Shown one piece after another: positions 36,025 through 46,945 of a stretch of 64,000 nucleotides of DNA. Location of the stretch: positions 47,926,001 to 47,990,000 of the forward strand of contig OZ231128.1 in NCBI GenBank assembly GCA_965153355.1, read 5' to 3'. The translations under genes were made by a program, and so were the position numbers. The stretch's first letter is position 1. Every line of letters starts with the position of its first letter. Under the pieces are notes generated by a model. It had not been told where the DNA came from. It was given only the letters and a program-made list of their open reading frames with translations, and ran no database searches. Source of the DNA: Flaccisagitta enflata. Lineage: Eukaryota > Chaetognatha > Sagittoidea > Aphragmophora.

Positions 36025-36512
36025 TATTTCAGCGTAGCTAAACTTGGATTAGATGTAGCTAGGCTTCACGATACGAATAAAATAGCCAATTCCATGATGC
36101 ATTGACAAACTTTATTGTCACGATAAAAGACGATAAGACACGAGGGAACACGTCAAAAGCTGTAAAGAGAGACGATTAAAACCATTAGTACATTGCCAAT
36201 TGGCGACTTACGGATCAACGACAAAACTTAAGGATTAACTCAGGGATAACTTGAGGACGATAATTACCTACGGTCCGACTTGACAAAACTTCAATTAGCA
36301 AAGGCGAGAGAACGCTTTTTAAAAGAAACCAAACTACAAGGAAATGAGCGGTGACCAATCACGAGACAGATCACACCGACTTAGACCAATCACGAGATAA
36401 ATCACGAGCGACATGACATTATGACAAATCACGATGCAGAATGCAATGCAACTCGCAACGAAACAGTAAAAACAAATAGGACGTGACCAAATATGATGCT
36501 AAGAAAGCAATA
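36025..36512 (-). repeat. 5' LTR of the BEL-type element, 488 bp
   Basis: Near-identical to the 3' LTR: TATTGCTTTCTTAGCATC at its start and GCTGAAATA at its end. The termini are TATT and AATA rather than the usual TG and CA. Likely promoter features are the TCGTGATTGGTC repeats and TTTTAAAAAG. Next to its inner edge TAGCTTTTGAC (plus strand 36,014-36,024) is the inverse of TCAAAAGCT inside the LTR, a possible leader stem. Confidence 0.9.
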
Positions 36513-36517
36513 GACAG
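36513..36517. other. Target-site duplication of the BEL-type element (right copy)
   Basis: GACAG, identical to 31,458-31,462. Confidence 0.85.
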
Positions 36518-37084
36518 AGAAATGAAATGAGAGAAACAGAAGAGAGGGAAACAGAGGTGCAGACAGGCACAAAGCTACAAGGCCACAAACAAACACAGAG
36601 ATAGAGTCAGAGGGAGACAGAAAGAGATAGAGGCAAGGAGAGACATATAGCGACAGAGAGAGAGACAAGGGGAGACAGAGATGGCAACATAAAGACAGAA
36701 ACATAACGCGACTAGTAGGAAGAAGAATGACGTGTGAGAATTTGGGAGAGACAAAGCCATTAAGAAAAATAGAGCAGGATAAACAAAAAGAAACAAGTGC
36801 CATGAAATAACCCTCGCCGAATTCTAAGTGTTACCATCTGATCACAGCTTCAGATGAGGCAGGCTGGTTGCACTGCGAAGTGACGCCCGGGATCTGTATA
36901 TATTGATCATTTGGATGGTATGAGGTTAAGGATGATGATAGGAAAAACGACAAACAGTTATTGTAGCAACTCTGTTGGCAAAGGAATGATAAGCTTTTCA
37001 TCGTAAATACAAACAGATACTATAGTCAGACACAGCGGTAATATTCTGCTATTAAGCTAAACAAGTAAGACGCTAAACAAGTGA
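36518..37084. other. No gene recognised
   Basis: GAGA- and ACAGAG-rich purine sequence at 36,518-36,690, then unique-looking DNA. The antisense open frames at 36,429-36,803 are low complexity. Confidence 0.5.
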
Positions 37085-37313
37085 CGCGGGGTCACAATAT
37101 CGTTGCAGACGGGTGGGCATGGGCGGCAAACCCCCATCCACAAATCACGCCCCACCCAACTCCCCTTCCCACACCAACACATACAAAAAAAGTTTCTAAA
37201 ACGCTCATTTTCCCACTTTTCGACTCGAGCTGACAAACGGCCCAATGGACGGACCAACGGACGGACAGGTAAAGCCTCTTACCGTTATAGAGTTGCGTGT
37301 CCGCAACTGAAAA
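37085..37313 (+). mobile_element. Family A repeat, AATATCG-ended subtype
   Basis: CAATATCGTTGCAGACGGGTGGGC at the left, a CACCCAACTCCCC spacer, TTTCCCACTTTTCGACTCGAG, GGACGGACCAACGGACGG, then TATAGAGTTGCGTGTCCGCAACTGAAAAA. Confidence 0.75.
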
Positions 37314-37794
37314 ACTGAAAAATTCCAGAAGACTCACATGCATCCCCTACTCGCACTGACTCATTCACAAACCCACATTAAAAGAATAAACAAGACGGGG
37401 CGGAATAAACGATGCCAACAGTCGCAGCAGAAGTAATGTGAGAGCAATGAATGAAAGGACGCATGGGCGTGACGACGAATATACAGACTTCCACTTCCAT
37501 CCCAAACAGCGCTATTACGCACCTAAAAAATAGGTGACTGCAGCCAGCAGGAAGCTTAAACGCGACTGGAGGAGACAAAGTATCTGGCCATTAATCTGTC
37601 TTTAGACGACTGATTAAGATAATGGCTCGCTGCGTGCCACTAGTTTTGAAACCAGATGGTGCTGCGTGCCACCGGTTTCAAACCAGATGGTTCGTTTTTG
37701 TTCCATGAAAAAAAACAAGGATAAGTACACGACCATTATAAGTCGCGTGCAAATTTCCATACGCTTTACGGCGGTCGATCTTTTCGGCCTTCAG
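37314..37794. other. No gene recognised
   Basis: GTGCTGCGTGCCACCGGTTT-like phrases occur twice (37,630-37,690). TAAGTCGCGTGCAAATT at 37,740 is a family A hairpin scrap at the edge of the 92-bp satellite. Confidence 0.5.
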
Positions 37795-38290
37795 AGCTTA
37801 GATCAGCAAGCGTTTCTTGCAGGCCAAACTAGCATGCCTTTTATACTAAGACCTGACAAGACAAAGCTGGGCTTACATGCTGTTTAAGCTTAGATCAGAA
37901 AGTGTTTCATGCGGGCCAAACTAGCATGCCTCTTACACTAAGACCTAATAAGACATAGCTACGCTTACAAGCCTTATGATCTTAGATCAGAAAGCGTTCC
38001 TTAGGGGCCAAACTAGCATGCCTTTTATAATAAGACCTGACGTGATAGAGCTGCACTTACATGCCTTAAAAGCTAAGATCAGAAAGCGTTTGTTAGAGGC
38101 CAAACTAGCATGCTTTTTATACAAAGACCTGACAAAGCAGAGCTGGGCTTACATGCCTACAAGCTTAGATCAGAAAACGTTTGTTAGAGGCCAAACTAGC
38201 ATGCTTTTTATACAAAGACCTGACAGGACAGAGCTGAGCTTACATGCCTTATAAGCCAAGATCAAAAAGCGTTTCCTGCAGGCGTCGATG
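37795..38290. repeat. 92-bp satellite, about 5.4 copies
   Basis: TAGATCAG or its variants recur with cores at 37,801, 37,893, 37,985, 38,078, 38,168 and 38,260 (spacing 90-93 bp). Each unit has GCGTTTCTTGCAGGCC, AAACTAGCATGCC, ATACTAAGACCTGAC and AGAGCTGGGCTTACATGCC. The 92-residue open frame at 37,976 is simply the repeat read in one frame. Confidence 0.93.
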
Positions 38291-38335
38291 ACCTCTGACC
38301 TTTGTGCGCCATCAGTCGTCCATGAGCAAAAAAAG

Positions 38336-38337
<2 letters not shown>

Positions 38338-38422
<85 letters not shown>

Positions 38423-38475
38423 TAAACAGACAGTCAGACCAACAGAAAGACAGACAGATAGATAGACAGACAGAA

Positions 38476-38506
<31 letters not shown>

Positions 38507-38524
38507 TAGACAGGCAGACAGACA
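38338..38524. repeat. (GA)n-(GACA)n microsatellite
   Basis: Pure GA to 38,398, then GACA/GATA tetranucleotides with GACC and AAGA breaks. Confidence 0.96.
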
Positions 38525-39294
38525 AACATAGGAGTGAAAGGGAAGATCTGCCTTAACGGTTGACCGATTCGCGAGCATGATTTAAAAGCAAATCTCCAAG
38601 CAAAAGCAAAACTTACTGAAGATGGACGACTTCAGCGGCGAGCTTTTGATAAACACCTTTTAATAGCGTGCCAGATGAAAATAACTAGATATCTAAGGAA
38701 AATATCTAAAGAATAGATCAATAGATTAGATTAAGAGAATAGAAGAGTAGATGAATAGAATAGATGAATAGAATGGATGAATAGATTTGTTGCGAGTCAC
38801 GGCACTTCTTAATCATTTTCAACCAGAGGTAAGAGCTGTCAAGTTTAAAGAATAAGAGAAGGGAGAGGGTGCCCAAAAAAATTGAGCGGAACATAATCCG
38901 GACAAAATTGTGAAAAGAGAAAGAAGGGAAGACAAAACATCTGACCACTTGCAGTTGAATAGAATATTTGCAGAATAAGAGAAAATACGAACCATTTACG
39001 TCTAGTTGGATATGGCTGCATGGGGAGAAATTTACGAAAAAGGTGTGACTGAAAAGGAGAAGCAGAAGAGAACGAAAACGAGCGGTAGGAGATCATGACT
39101 TTTATTGTCAAGTGGGGACTTGAAAAAACGTTTGCAGAGAAAGTGTAGGCAAAATAGCATCTTAGACTAAGCATAAAACGGTTTATGTGTCCAACGAAAT
39201 TCAAAAGTAAATCGGCCATTTATTGAACACAACGGCTTCATCGCGCTTCTGAAGCCGCATCGTTCGTCCGTTCATCCTCCCATGCGTCCACCCA
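38525..39294. other. No gene recognised
   Basis: AATAGA/GATGAATAGA-rich stretch at 38,700-38,790. The 124-residue minus frame at 38,845-39,219 has no domain. A weak exon-like segment ending in a TTCA-GTAAGT donor lies at about 38,610-38,650 on the minus strand, without partner exons. Confidence 0.4.
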
Positions 39295-39300
39295 TCCCTA

Positions 39301-39608
39301 TTGGGGGCCGCGATAGAACATGATTTTGGCTTTACCACTCGGACATGTAAGTAAACAGTGCGCAATCACATATGTGAAAGGAAAACATCATCAGATAACA
39401 ACATTTACTTCCGTGCCACACCTCATATTTGAGGAAGAGCAAGATAAAACTCTTATATTTACAATGGAGAACAGAGATGGGGCACGGAGGTAGTTCTTCC
39501 TGTCCTAGGTCTCTAAAATTTCAGATTGAGTCTTACTAAGCAACCAGAAAAATATTTCACATACATCCGAGTGGCAAAGCTGAAATCATGCACTACCGCG
39601 GCCCCCAA
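39301..39608. mobile_element. Element P, 308-bp MITE with a 6-bp target duplication
   Basis: TTGGGGGCCGCGATAGAACA at the left mirrors GCACTACCGCGGCCCCCAA at the right, and CTTTACCACTCGGA mirrors TCCGAGTGGCAAAG about 30 bp in. TCCCTA flanks both sides (39,295-39,300 and 39,609-39,614). Non-coding. The superfamily is not assigned. Confidence 0.85.
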
Positions 39609-39614
39609 TCCCTA

Positions 39615-40299
39615 TGTCCGTCCAAGTTATGACTATTCATCAGGAGAATCAATCAAATGACTTATACTCATTATACAAACGATGCACAGTTTATTTTTGT
39701 CTGAGAGGGCGCCGGTTTCACTACCACTATAAGATAGAAATTCAACGCGTTGAGTTAGATATTTGTTCTTTGAGCCATTTTAAAGAAAATTGAAAGCTCA
39801 TGGATATCAAAAAAATTGAAAGCTCATGGATATCAAGTAGCAAAGACAATCATAATGCATAATTTCAAAAAATGGAAAGAATAAAATTTATCATTAGAAA
39901 AAGATTGAAATCAGCACTTTTTCAAGCGGTGATTTTTTTAAAACCTGTATGCCATTTCTAAACGAATAAAACTACAATTAACATCAACGTCGCATTTAGA
40001 AGATTTTTCACACAGCTATTAAACGGTCATGAATTTCCGGCCCATGGTTACCTTTTTGGACAAAGAGCGATGGATGGAAGGTTACTTTTTAAAATGAAAG
40101 CAATCTGGGGTTTGTATCTTTATTCATTTAGGAGCAGCGCTCCTTCAAAGTTGAAAGCCAGTTTGGGTTATGTGAAAGATTTCACTTGTCAGATAGTTAG
40201 TAACCTAAACGCTTTTCTTTGATTGTTGTTCATTGCCAGTGACTCAAACATTCTGCTCACGAAAGAAAAACAACAATCACCTACCCTTGAAAAACATCA
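39615..40299. other. No gene recognised
   Basis: ATTGAAAGCTCATGGATATC is duplicated in tandem (29-bp period) near 39,790-39,835. AATCTGGGGTTTGTATCTTT near 40,103 is another instance of the shared motif described in the findings. Confidence 0.5.
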
Positions 40300-40382
40300 G
40301 GGGACGAACCGACGCGATGAATGGACAAACCCTCTAACAGAGTAATGCTGGTGATAGAGTCACAAGCAGGCGACTGAAAACT
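40300..40382 (+). repeat. Family A fragment
   Basis: GACGAACCGACGCGATGAATGGACAAACCC and TAGAGTCACAAGCAGGCGACTGAAAA, a decayed right half. Confidence 0.5.
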
Positions 40383-40624
40383 TCTCCGATTTCCTCGGAT
40401 TTTGGATTCCTATCCAATCGTCAAACTGCGCACATAAGCAGAACGAATCAAAAGTGGATCAAATTCCGGCTTCATATTTCATTCAGCATCACTCTTCTTT
40501 GTCTTTGCCTCACTCACAATTTCGATTCTGAATCCCTAGAAACTCTCTTTTTTTCATATTCTGCTCTCAAATGCAAACTGTGACTATGGGTTTTTTCTCG
40601 ACTAGATAGACGGATAAACTACAG

Positions 40625-40656
40625 TCTGTCAGTCTTTCTGTCTGTCTTTTTGTCTT

Positions 40657-40710
<54 letters not shown>
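40625..40710. repeat. (GTCT)n microsatellite
   Basis: TCTG tetranucleotides with TTTTTGTC breaks at the start. Confidence 0.95.
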
Positions 40711-40711
<1 letters not shown>

Positions 40712-41112
40712 CAGGCCTCAAATCTGACCTCTCAGGCCTCAAATCTGACCTCTAAGGCCTTAAATTTGACCTCCCAGGCCTCAAATCTGACCTCTCAGGC
40801 CTCAAATCCAGCCTCTCAGGTCTCAAACCTGGCCTCTCAGACCTCAAATCCAAATTCTTAGGGCCAGCTATCTCAAGCTTCCAATTGACATTCTCAGGCC
40901 TTACATAAGCCTTCTTAGACCTCAGATAAGGCTCTTGAAGGCCTTCAGTCAGCATCTCATCCACTTCTTGAGGCAGGAAAAGCAAAATTCCCCCTGTGTT
41001 CTACAGGACATCGTCCCCTTCGGGGCCGCTGCCCTGCTTGCCCTCACTCCAATTCACAATCACTCAAAGCAGGGCAACGGGTATCGCTGACCACATATTG
41101 CCCTTGGGCGAC
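40712..41112 (+). mobile_element. Family B array plus unit
   Basis: 40,712-40,980 is an array of about 20-bp units (CTCAGGCCTCAAATCTGACC with variants). It is followed by the best family B unit: TTCCCCCTGTGTTCTACAGG, CGTCCCCTTCGGGGCCG, TGCCCTGCTT and AAGCAGGGCA (perfect 10-bp inverted arms), ACGGGTATCGCTGACCAC, then GCCCTTGGGCGACCTG. Non-coding. A short CTCAAATGCAAACTGTGAC stretch at 40,566 recurs at 41,132, so a segment around it is also duplicated. Confidence 0.8.
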
Positions 41113-41162
41113 CTGTTTTCATATTCTGCTCTCAAATGCAAACTGTGACTATGGGTAAACTA

Positions 41163-41256
41163 CAGTCTGTCAGTCTTTCTGTCTGTCAGTCTGTCTGTCT
41201 GTCTGTCAGTCAGTCAGTCAGTCAGTCAGTCAGTCAGTCAGTCAGTCAGTCAGTCA

Positions 41257-41295
<39 letters not shown>

Positions 41296-41325
41296 AATCT
41301 GTCTGTCTGTCATCTTCCTCCTGCG
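41163..41325. repeat. (GTCT)n/(GTCA)n microsatellite
   Basis: GTCT and GTCA tetranucleotides. ACTACAGTCTGTCAGTCTTTCTG also opens the array at 40,620, so the two arrays belong to a larger duplication. Confidence 0.95.

Positions 41326-42757
<1,432 letters not shown>

Positions 42758-42846
<89 letters not shown>
42758..42846. repeat. (GA)n microsatellite
   Basis: A pure GA run, followed by GTGAAAAGAGA duplications. Confidence 0.97.
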
Positions 42847-42850
<4 letters not shown>

Positions 42851-42895
42851 AAGAGAGTGAAAAGAGAGAAACGGAGAGAATAAGCAATCAACGGC

Positions 42896-42935
42896 TCGCA
42901 CATGGTCAGCGGTACCCGTCGCCTTGCTTGGGTTG
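42896..42935 (-). repeat. Family B fragment
   Basis: CACATGGTCAGCGGTACCCG and TCGCCTTGCTTGGG only. Confidence 0.6.
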
Positions 42936-43158
42936 ATCAGCTGTGTAAGTGCAGGACAGTGGCAGTTTTCATTCCATGCCCTGGAAATAATTACAGATTA
43001 TATTGCACACCCATTTGTGTGTTTTGATATAAAAAGTCAAGGCGTATGAGGGTAGGTTTGACTCTTGAGAGTGAGAGGGCTCGTTTGGGGCCTATAAGAG
43101 ATGGCTATGAGTCTTTGTTGCCGCAGGCCAAAAAGAAACTAAGAGAAGAGAAAGAGAG

Positions 43159-43260
<102 letters not shown>

Positions 43261-43360
43261 GCTGTCAAAAAAAAAAAAAGAACAACTGAAATACAAAAAA
43301 AAAAAAAAAAGGAAGGAAAGGAAAGAAGTGCAATGAAGAAAAAAAAAATCTAGGAGGCAA

Positions 43361-43900
43361 TCATGGAAAGATTGAGTTTCCATTAACGCATCTCACGTTC
43401 TCATTATAGTTTGCAGCTGGGTGATTGTGAGCCAAATTTCCAAGCCATTCTTTCAAACGCATTCTCCTGTGACTGGAGAGGGTTGAAGGGGTGAGGGGAT
43501 GGAGACAGTTAGGTTGAAAGGATCTGCCCACGGATTTGTGAATCTTTGACCTATCTTGTACCCTGTCATCAAATACAGCTGCAACCAGCAGAACGTTTAC
43601 TGTGCTTGTAAAAAGTATGAAAAATGAAGAATTCTGATTTATACTGTCTGAAAGCATATAACCTACGGTTTATTCATGCAAAATTTCAAAGCACTGGTTC
43701 AAGCGGTTTGGTGTCAAGATGATATAGCAATTTTAGAAGATTTCCCCCTCAAAACAGCCTTTTTCAGCGGTTTTTTTTTGTAAGAACTGTGCTAATTTCG
43801 TGATGATAGAGCAAAAATGACCAGACTTGTTAAGAATACTTTTGAACCCACTTTAAGAATGTAGGTAGAAGGTTATACAAAACTGTATTCGGAATAATTA
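43361..43900. other. No gene called; one 98-residue minus frame
   Basis: The minus frame at 43,361-43,657 starts with a Met and has a hydrophobic stretch near its N-terminus (FFILFTSTVNVLLVAAVF). No family, upstream element or splice support is visible. It could be a short secreted-type ORF by chance. The rest is AT-rich. Confidence 0.25.
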
Positions 43901-44084
43901 CAGTTTTCTTTTTTTGTAGAAATACAATTTTACCCGATTTTAACAGAACACCGCTTATGACAGATGATAAGTCTTTGTCCCTCCAGCCTATTTCCTTATT
44001 TTTCCTTTTGTTTTTAACAGAATTCTGTCTACAACAGATGAAGTTTGTTAATTATTTGAAATCTGTAGAAATGAGATTTAACTG
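43901..44084. mobile_element. pogo/Tigger-like MITE K, degenerate copy 3
   Basis: CAGTTTTC at the left and TTTAACTG at the right with TA on both sides. The interior has TTTTAACAGAACACCGCTTATGACAG and AACAGAATTCTGTCTACAAC, the reverse of the AAGCGGAATTCTGTT motifs of the other copies. Confidence 0.55.
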
Positions 44085-44189
44085 TAGCTGAAACTCAAGC
44101 TTTGAAGTTGATTCACTATATGAATTTCTTCTCCTCTATCCATTTTCATCATTTTCATAATGAGAAGATTAGGCTTCTCAGGTAATGAT

Positions 44190-44337
44190 GACAAGGCCGG
44201 ATACACGGTTACCCAGTCGCGTGCGGGTGGGCAGGAGCAGTGAGGTCAAGGACCGCAAAAACAAAAAAAAGTATAGTGTGATGGACGGACGGACGGACGG
44301 ATGGACCAACGCACCGAAAAAGCGGGGTGTAGAGTAT
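44190..44337 (+). repeat. Family A repeat, right end truncated
   Basis: ACAAGGCCGGATACACGGTT, AGTCGCGTGCGGGTGGGCAG, GACGGACGGACGGACGG, then GCGGGGTGTAGAGT where the hairpin end should follow but is cut off. Confidence 0.75.
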
Positions 44338-44410
44338 TGTAAAAAAATCGGGCCAGAAATGAAGGCTCTTATAGAAATCGATTCATTTATCATGCTTTCA
44401 TTAATTCGTC

Positions 44411-44630
44411 GAATTCATTCATTCATTCATTCATTCATTCATTCATTCATTCATTCATTCGTTCGTTCATTCATTCGTTCATTCGTTCATTCATTCATTC
44501 GTTCATTCGTTCATATATTCATTCATTCATTCATTCATTCATTCATTCATTCATTCATTCATTCATTCATTCATTCATTCATTCATTCATTCATTCATTC
44601 ATTCATTTATTCATTAATTCATTCATTCAT
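44411..44630. repeat. (ATTC)n microsatellite, about 220 bp
   Basis: ATTC tetranucleotides with GTTC and TATTC variants. The Ser-Phe-Ile-His frames are artefacts. Confidence 0.97.
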
Positions 44631-44860
44631 TAATTCAATTGGTCCAACAGTCTTTTTCACAAATCCAACTTATCAAATTAATCAATGAAAAAGAAATGGT
44701 GGCACGAACTCGGAAGGAATTGGCTGAACCATAACTCTCATCAGATTTGCGAAAACAGGCAGACTGGTGCCATCATTATCAATGAAGTGGAACAAATTCT
44801 AGTCATCAAAATGCAAATCTCATTTCAACTCTATCTATCATTTTCAGTGTGTTTGAGCTT

Positions 44861-44921
44861 GTCTGTGTTTGTGTGTGTTTGTGTTTGTGTTTGTGTCTGT
44901 GTCTGTGTCTGTGTCTGTGTT

Positions 44922-44987
<66 letters not shown>
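44861..44987. repeat. (TGTGTT/TGTGTC)n-(TG)n microsatellite
   Basis: Hexamers to about 44,930, then pure TG. Confidence 0.95.
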
Positions 44988-44988
<1 letters not shown>

Positions 44989-45078
44989 TAATTGATGCAT
45001 CACGTCATGGTAACGAATGGGCAGAAAGTGAGGTTCTTTTTCTTATTCACAATGTGACGTCACTGACGTGTTTTCATT

Positions 45079-45236
45079 TTTAGTCGCGGACTCGCGACTC
45101 TAGAACTCGCCGTGTCGGTCGGTCGGTCGGTCGGTCGGTCGGTCGGTCCGTAACAAAAACAAAATGCGAGCGTTTTTTGCTTTTCCGCCCCTGCCCACCC
45201 GTCCGCGACTTAGGGGGAGTGTATACGGCCTTGTTT
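45079..45236 (-). mobile_element. Family A repeat, complete, GTCGCGGAC subtype
   Basis: TTTTTAGTCGCGGACTCGCGACTC, TAGAACTCGCCGTG, CGGTCGGTCGGTCGG (7 units), TTTTCCGCCCCTGCCCACCC, GTCCGCGAC, then TATACGGCCTTGTT. The arms GTCGCGGAC and GTCCGCGAC match perfectly. Confidence 0.85.
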
Positions 45237-45243
45237 TCCTCTT

Positions 45244-45860
45244 ATAGGCAGCGGCCCGAGAGGAACTGATGACCTATTATTCCATGTAAGACAACTTTTT
45301 AGTTGCGGACACGCAACTCTATAAGAGGCTTTGTCTGTCTGTCCGTTGGTCCATCTGTTGGTCCGTCATGGTGATCGAGTTGAAAATTGCGAAAACGCGC
45401 ATTTACAAGGCTCCAGTTGTGACTCAGTGTGCGAGTCTGGGTAGGGTGAGCAAGGGTGCGGATGGGGGTTGTATGCCCCTGCCCACCCATCTGCAACAAT
45501 ATTGTTATTTCTCTGTTTTCGGTTTCTTTTTCCCCCAGAACCATCTTTGACAGGCCTCAAATTAGTCCTATCAGACCTAACATCGTCCCTTTTAGACCTC
45601 AAATCAGACCCCTTTAACCTTGAATCAGCCCTCTCAAGCATCACATCTGCTCACTCAGACCTCAAATCAGCCCTCTCAGACCTATGATCAACCTCCTAAG
45701 ACGCTAAATGTCAAAACCACCCACCTTGGCTTCGAAACAGCCCTTGCAAGCCTCAAATCAGCCCTTTTAGACTTCAACTCATATCGGCCCTCCCAGACTT
45801 TAAATCAGCCCCTTTAGACCTCAAATCAGCCCAAACAGACCTAGGATCAGCTTTCAAATT
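45244..45860 (+). mobile_element. Family B element interrupted by a family A copy
   Basis: GGCAGCGGCCCGAGAGGAAC and TGACCTATTATTCC at 45,244-45,290 are a B arm. A family A copy occupies 45,296-45,514. 45,552-45,860 is a B-type array of about 20-bp units (AGACCTCAAATCAGCCC). The opposite B arm is not seen. Confidence 0.6.
45296..45514 (-). mobile_element. Family A repeat, AATATTG-ended subtype
   Basis: TTTTTAGTTGCGGACACGCAACTC, TATAAGAGGCTTTGTCTGTC, GTTGGTCC tracts, GCGGATGGGGGTTGTATGCC, CCTGCCCACCC, then TCTGCAACAATATTG. Confidence 0.8.
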
Positions 45861-46346
45861 ACATTTATCCATGAGTTTTGCCCAAACTTCCCTAAATCAA
45901 ATCTCAATCTCAACTCAAGCCTTAAATTCAAAATCAAAAGAATTGATCGACATGGTAACATAGGTCACCAGCCCTTATTTGAACTGTTCAGGGTAATCAT
46001 TAAGTTGATGGGGCTTAAGGAACCGCTTACCATATGACGTCTGAGCGACCTGTTTCTTTCTGCATTTCCTCACACAAGGATCGCAAATGGAGAGTTGTGG
46101 ACAATCAATCTCTCTCTCTCTCTCTCTCTCTCCACTATGTATCTCGTATTTTTCTTCTTCTATGTCTTCCTGTCTTTGATGGTGCTTTTAACTAACCCAT
46201 GCATGACTACTTTCGACCGTGGGTTGCAAGAAGCAAAATAATGACCAAAGAACAAAACAGAAAAACAGAAAGGAACACGGAGAATCTAAACGGTCATGGT
46301 GGTTTTATTTGGTAAGAGTTGTTTTGATAGAGATGTCTTATATAAA
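45861..46346. other. No gene recognised
   Basis: Unique-looking sequence with a short (TC)n at 46,109-46,132. Confidence 0.45.
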
Positions 46347-46624
46347 GGGGCGTTTCTAGTCAAGAGACAATCGCGTTTTTAACAGGCCACTTGGTCGCTC
46401 GCTATGTCTGTTCGCTCGCGCCACTCCGCTCAATTGCTATGCAGTGCTTCGCTTCGAGACGCTTGCTTTGCGATGCTTGCTTTGCTTGCTCGCTCCATTC
46501 ACGGGCTTGCTCACTCACTTTGCTCACTCCCACGTAGGACAATGAATTTCTTGAATATGAGTTCATGTTGTAAACGCAATCAATGGGGACAAACGCGTTT
46601 TTGGTCGTCACTAGAAACACGCCC
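46347..46624 (+). mobile_element. MITE family C, copy 3
   Basis: GGGGCGTTTCTAGTCAAGAG at the left and TCACTAGAAACACGCCC at the right, an imperfect inverted repeat differing mainly by a TG insertion. The interior repeats GCTTGC and TTGCTCGCTCC words. Confidence 0.82.
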
Positions 46625-46759
46625 AAAGTTGTGCTCAATATCCTCAAGTGCGATAAGAACTACTTCAGACTTTTTCCAGGCATTGAATTCTTTAACTATT
46701 CTTCTGACAACCAAAACGATTCACTCGCGACGTATCTCCGCTGGACAGTGGGATCATTT
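46625..46759 (+). CDS. Possible exon fragment squeezed between two repeats
   Basis: 135 bp of non-repetitive DNA between C copy 3 and a family A copy stays open in one plus-strand frame. It encodes a protein-like stretch containing NILKCDKNYFRLFPG and SLATYLRW. There is no good acceptor on the left because family C abuts directly, and no strong donor on the right. No family is recognised. It may be a piece of a gene broken up by insertions, or chance. Confidence 0.2.
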
Positions 46760-46945
46760 TCAGTAGCGGACACGCAACTCTATGAGAGGCTTTGTCCGTC
46801 CATCCATCCGTCTGTCCGTGAGCATGAGTGGAAAAGTGGAAAAACGAGCGTTTTGGAGCTTGTTGTGTAAATGTCTATGTTGGAAAGGGTGTTGGGTGTG
46901 GATGGAGGTTGGTTGCCCCTGCCCACCCGTCCACAACAATATTGG
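46760..46945 (-). mobile_element. Family A repeat, AATATTG-ended subtype
   Basis: AGTAGCGGACACGCAACTC, TATGAGAGGCTTTGTCCGTC, GAGTGGAAAAGTGG, GTGTGGATGGAGGTTGG, CCCCTGCCCACCCG, then TCCACAACAATATTG. Confidence 0.75.

Larger units (their letters stand above)
31463..36512 (-). mobile_element. Non-autonomous BEL/Pao-type LTR retrotransposon, full length
   Basis: A 5,050-bp element read on the minus strand: 5' LTR (36,025-36,512), a leader of about 377 bp, one 1,155-codon ORF (32,180-35,647), about 222 bp of 3' sequence with a G-rich polypurine tract (AGTGGGGG beside 31,957), and 3' LTR (31,463-31,957). The LTRs differ by a 7-bp indel and a few substitutions, indicating a young insertion. GACAG flanks both sides. 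BEL/Pao elements with a complete pol are usually clearly longer. Here nothing with reverse transcriptase, RNase H or integrase is present, so mobilisation in trans by an autonomous relative is inferred. A tRNA primer site starting TGG was not found next to the 5' LTR. Confidence 0.9.

Noticed and set aside
38845-39219. 124-residue minus-strand ORF rich in Phe and Ser
   Set aside because: No domain, signal logic or splice support, and compositional bias typical of chance frames in AT-rich DNA.
43361-43657. 98-residue minus-strand ORF with a hydrophobic N-terminal stretch
   Set aside because: Could be a small secreted protein, but there is no homologue I recognise and no promoter or splice evidence, so it is mentioned only in the spacer entry.
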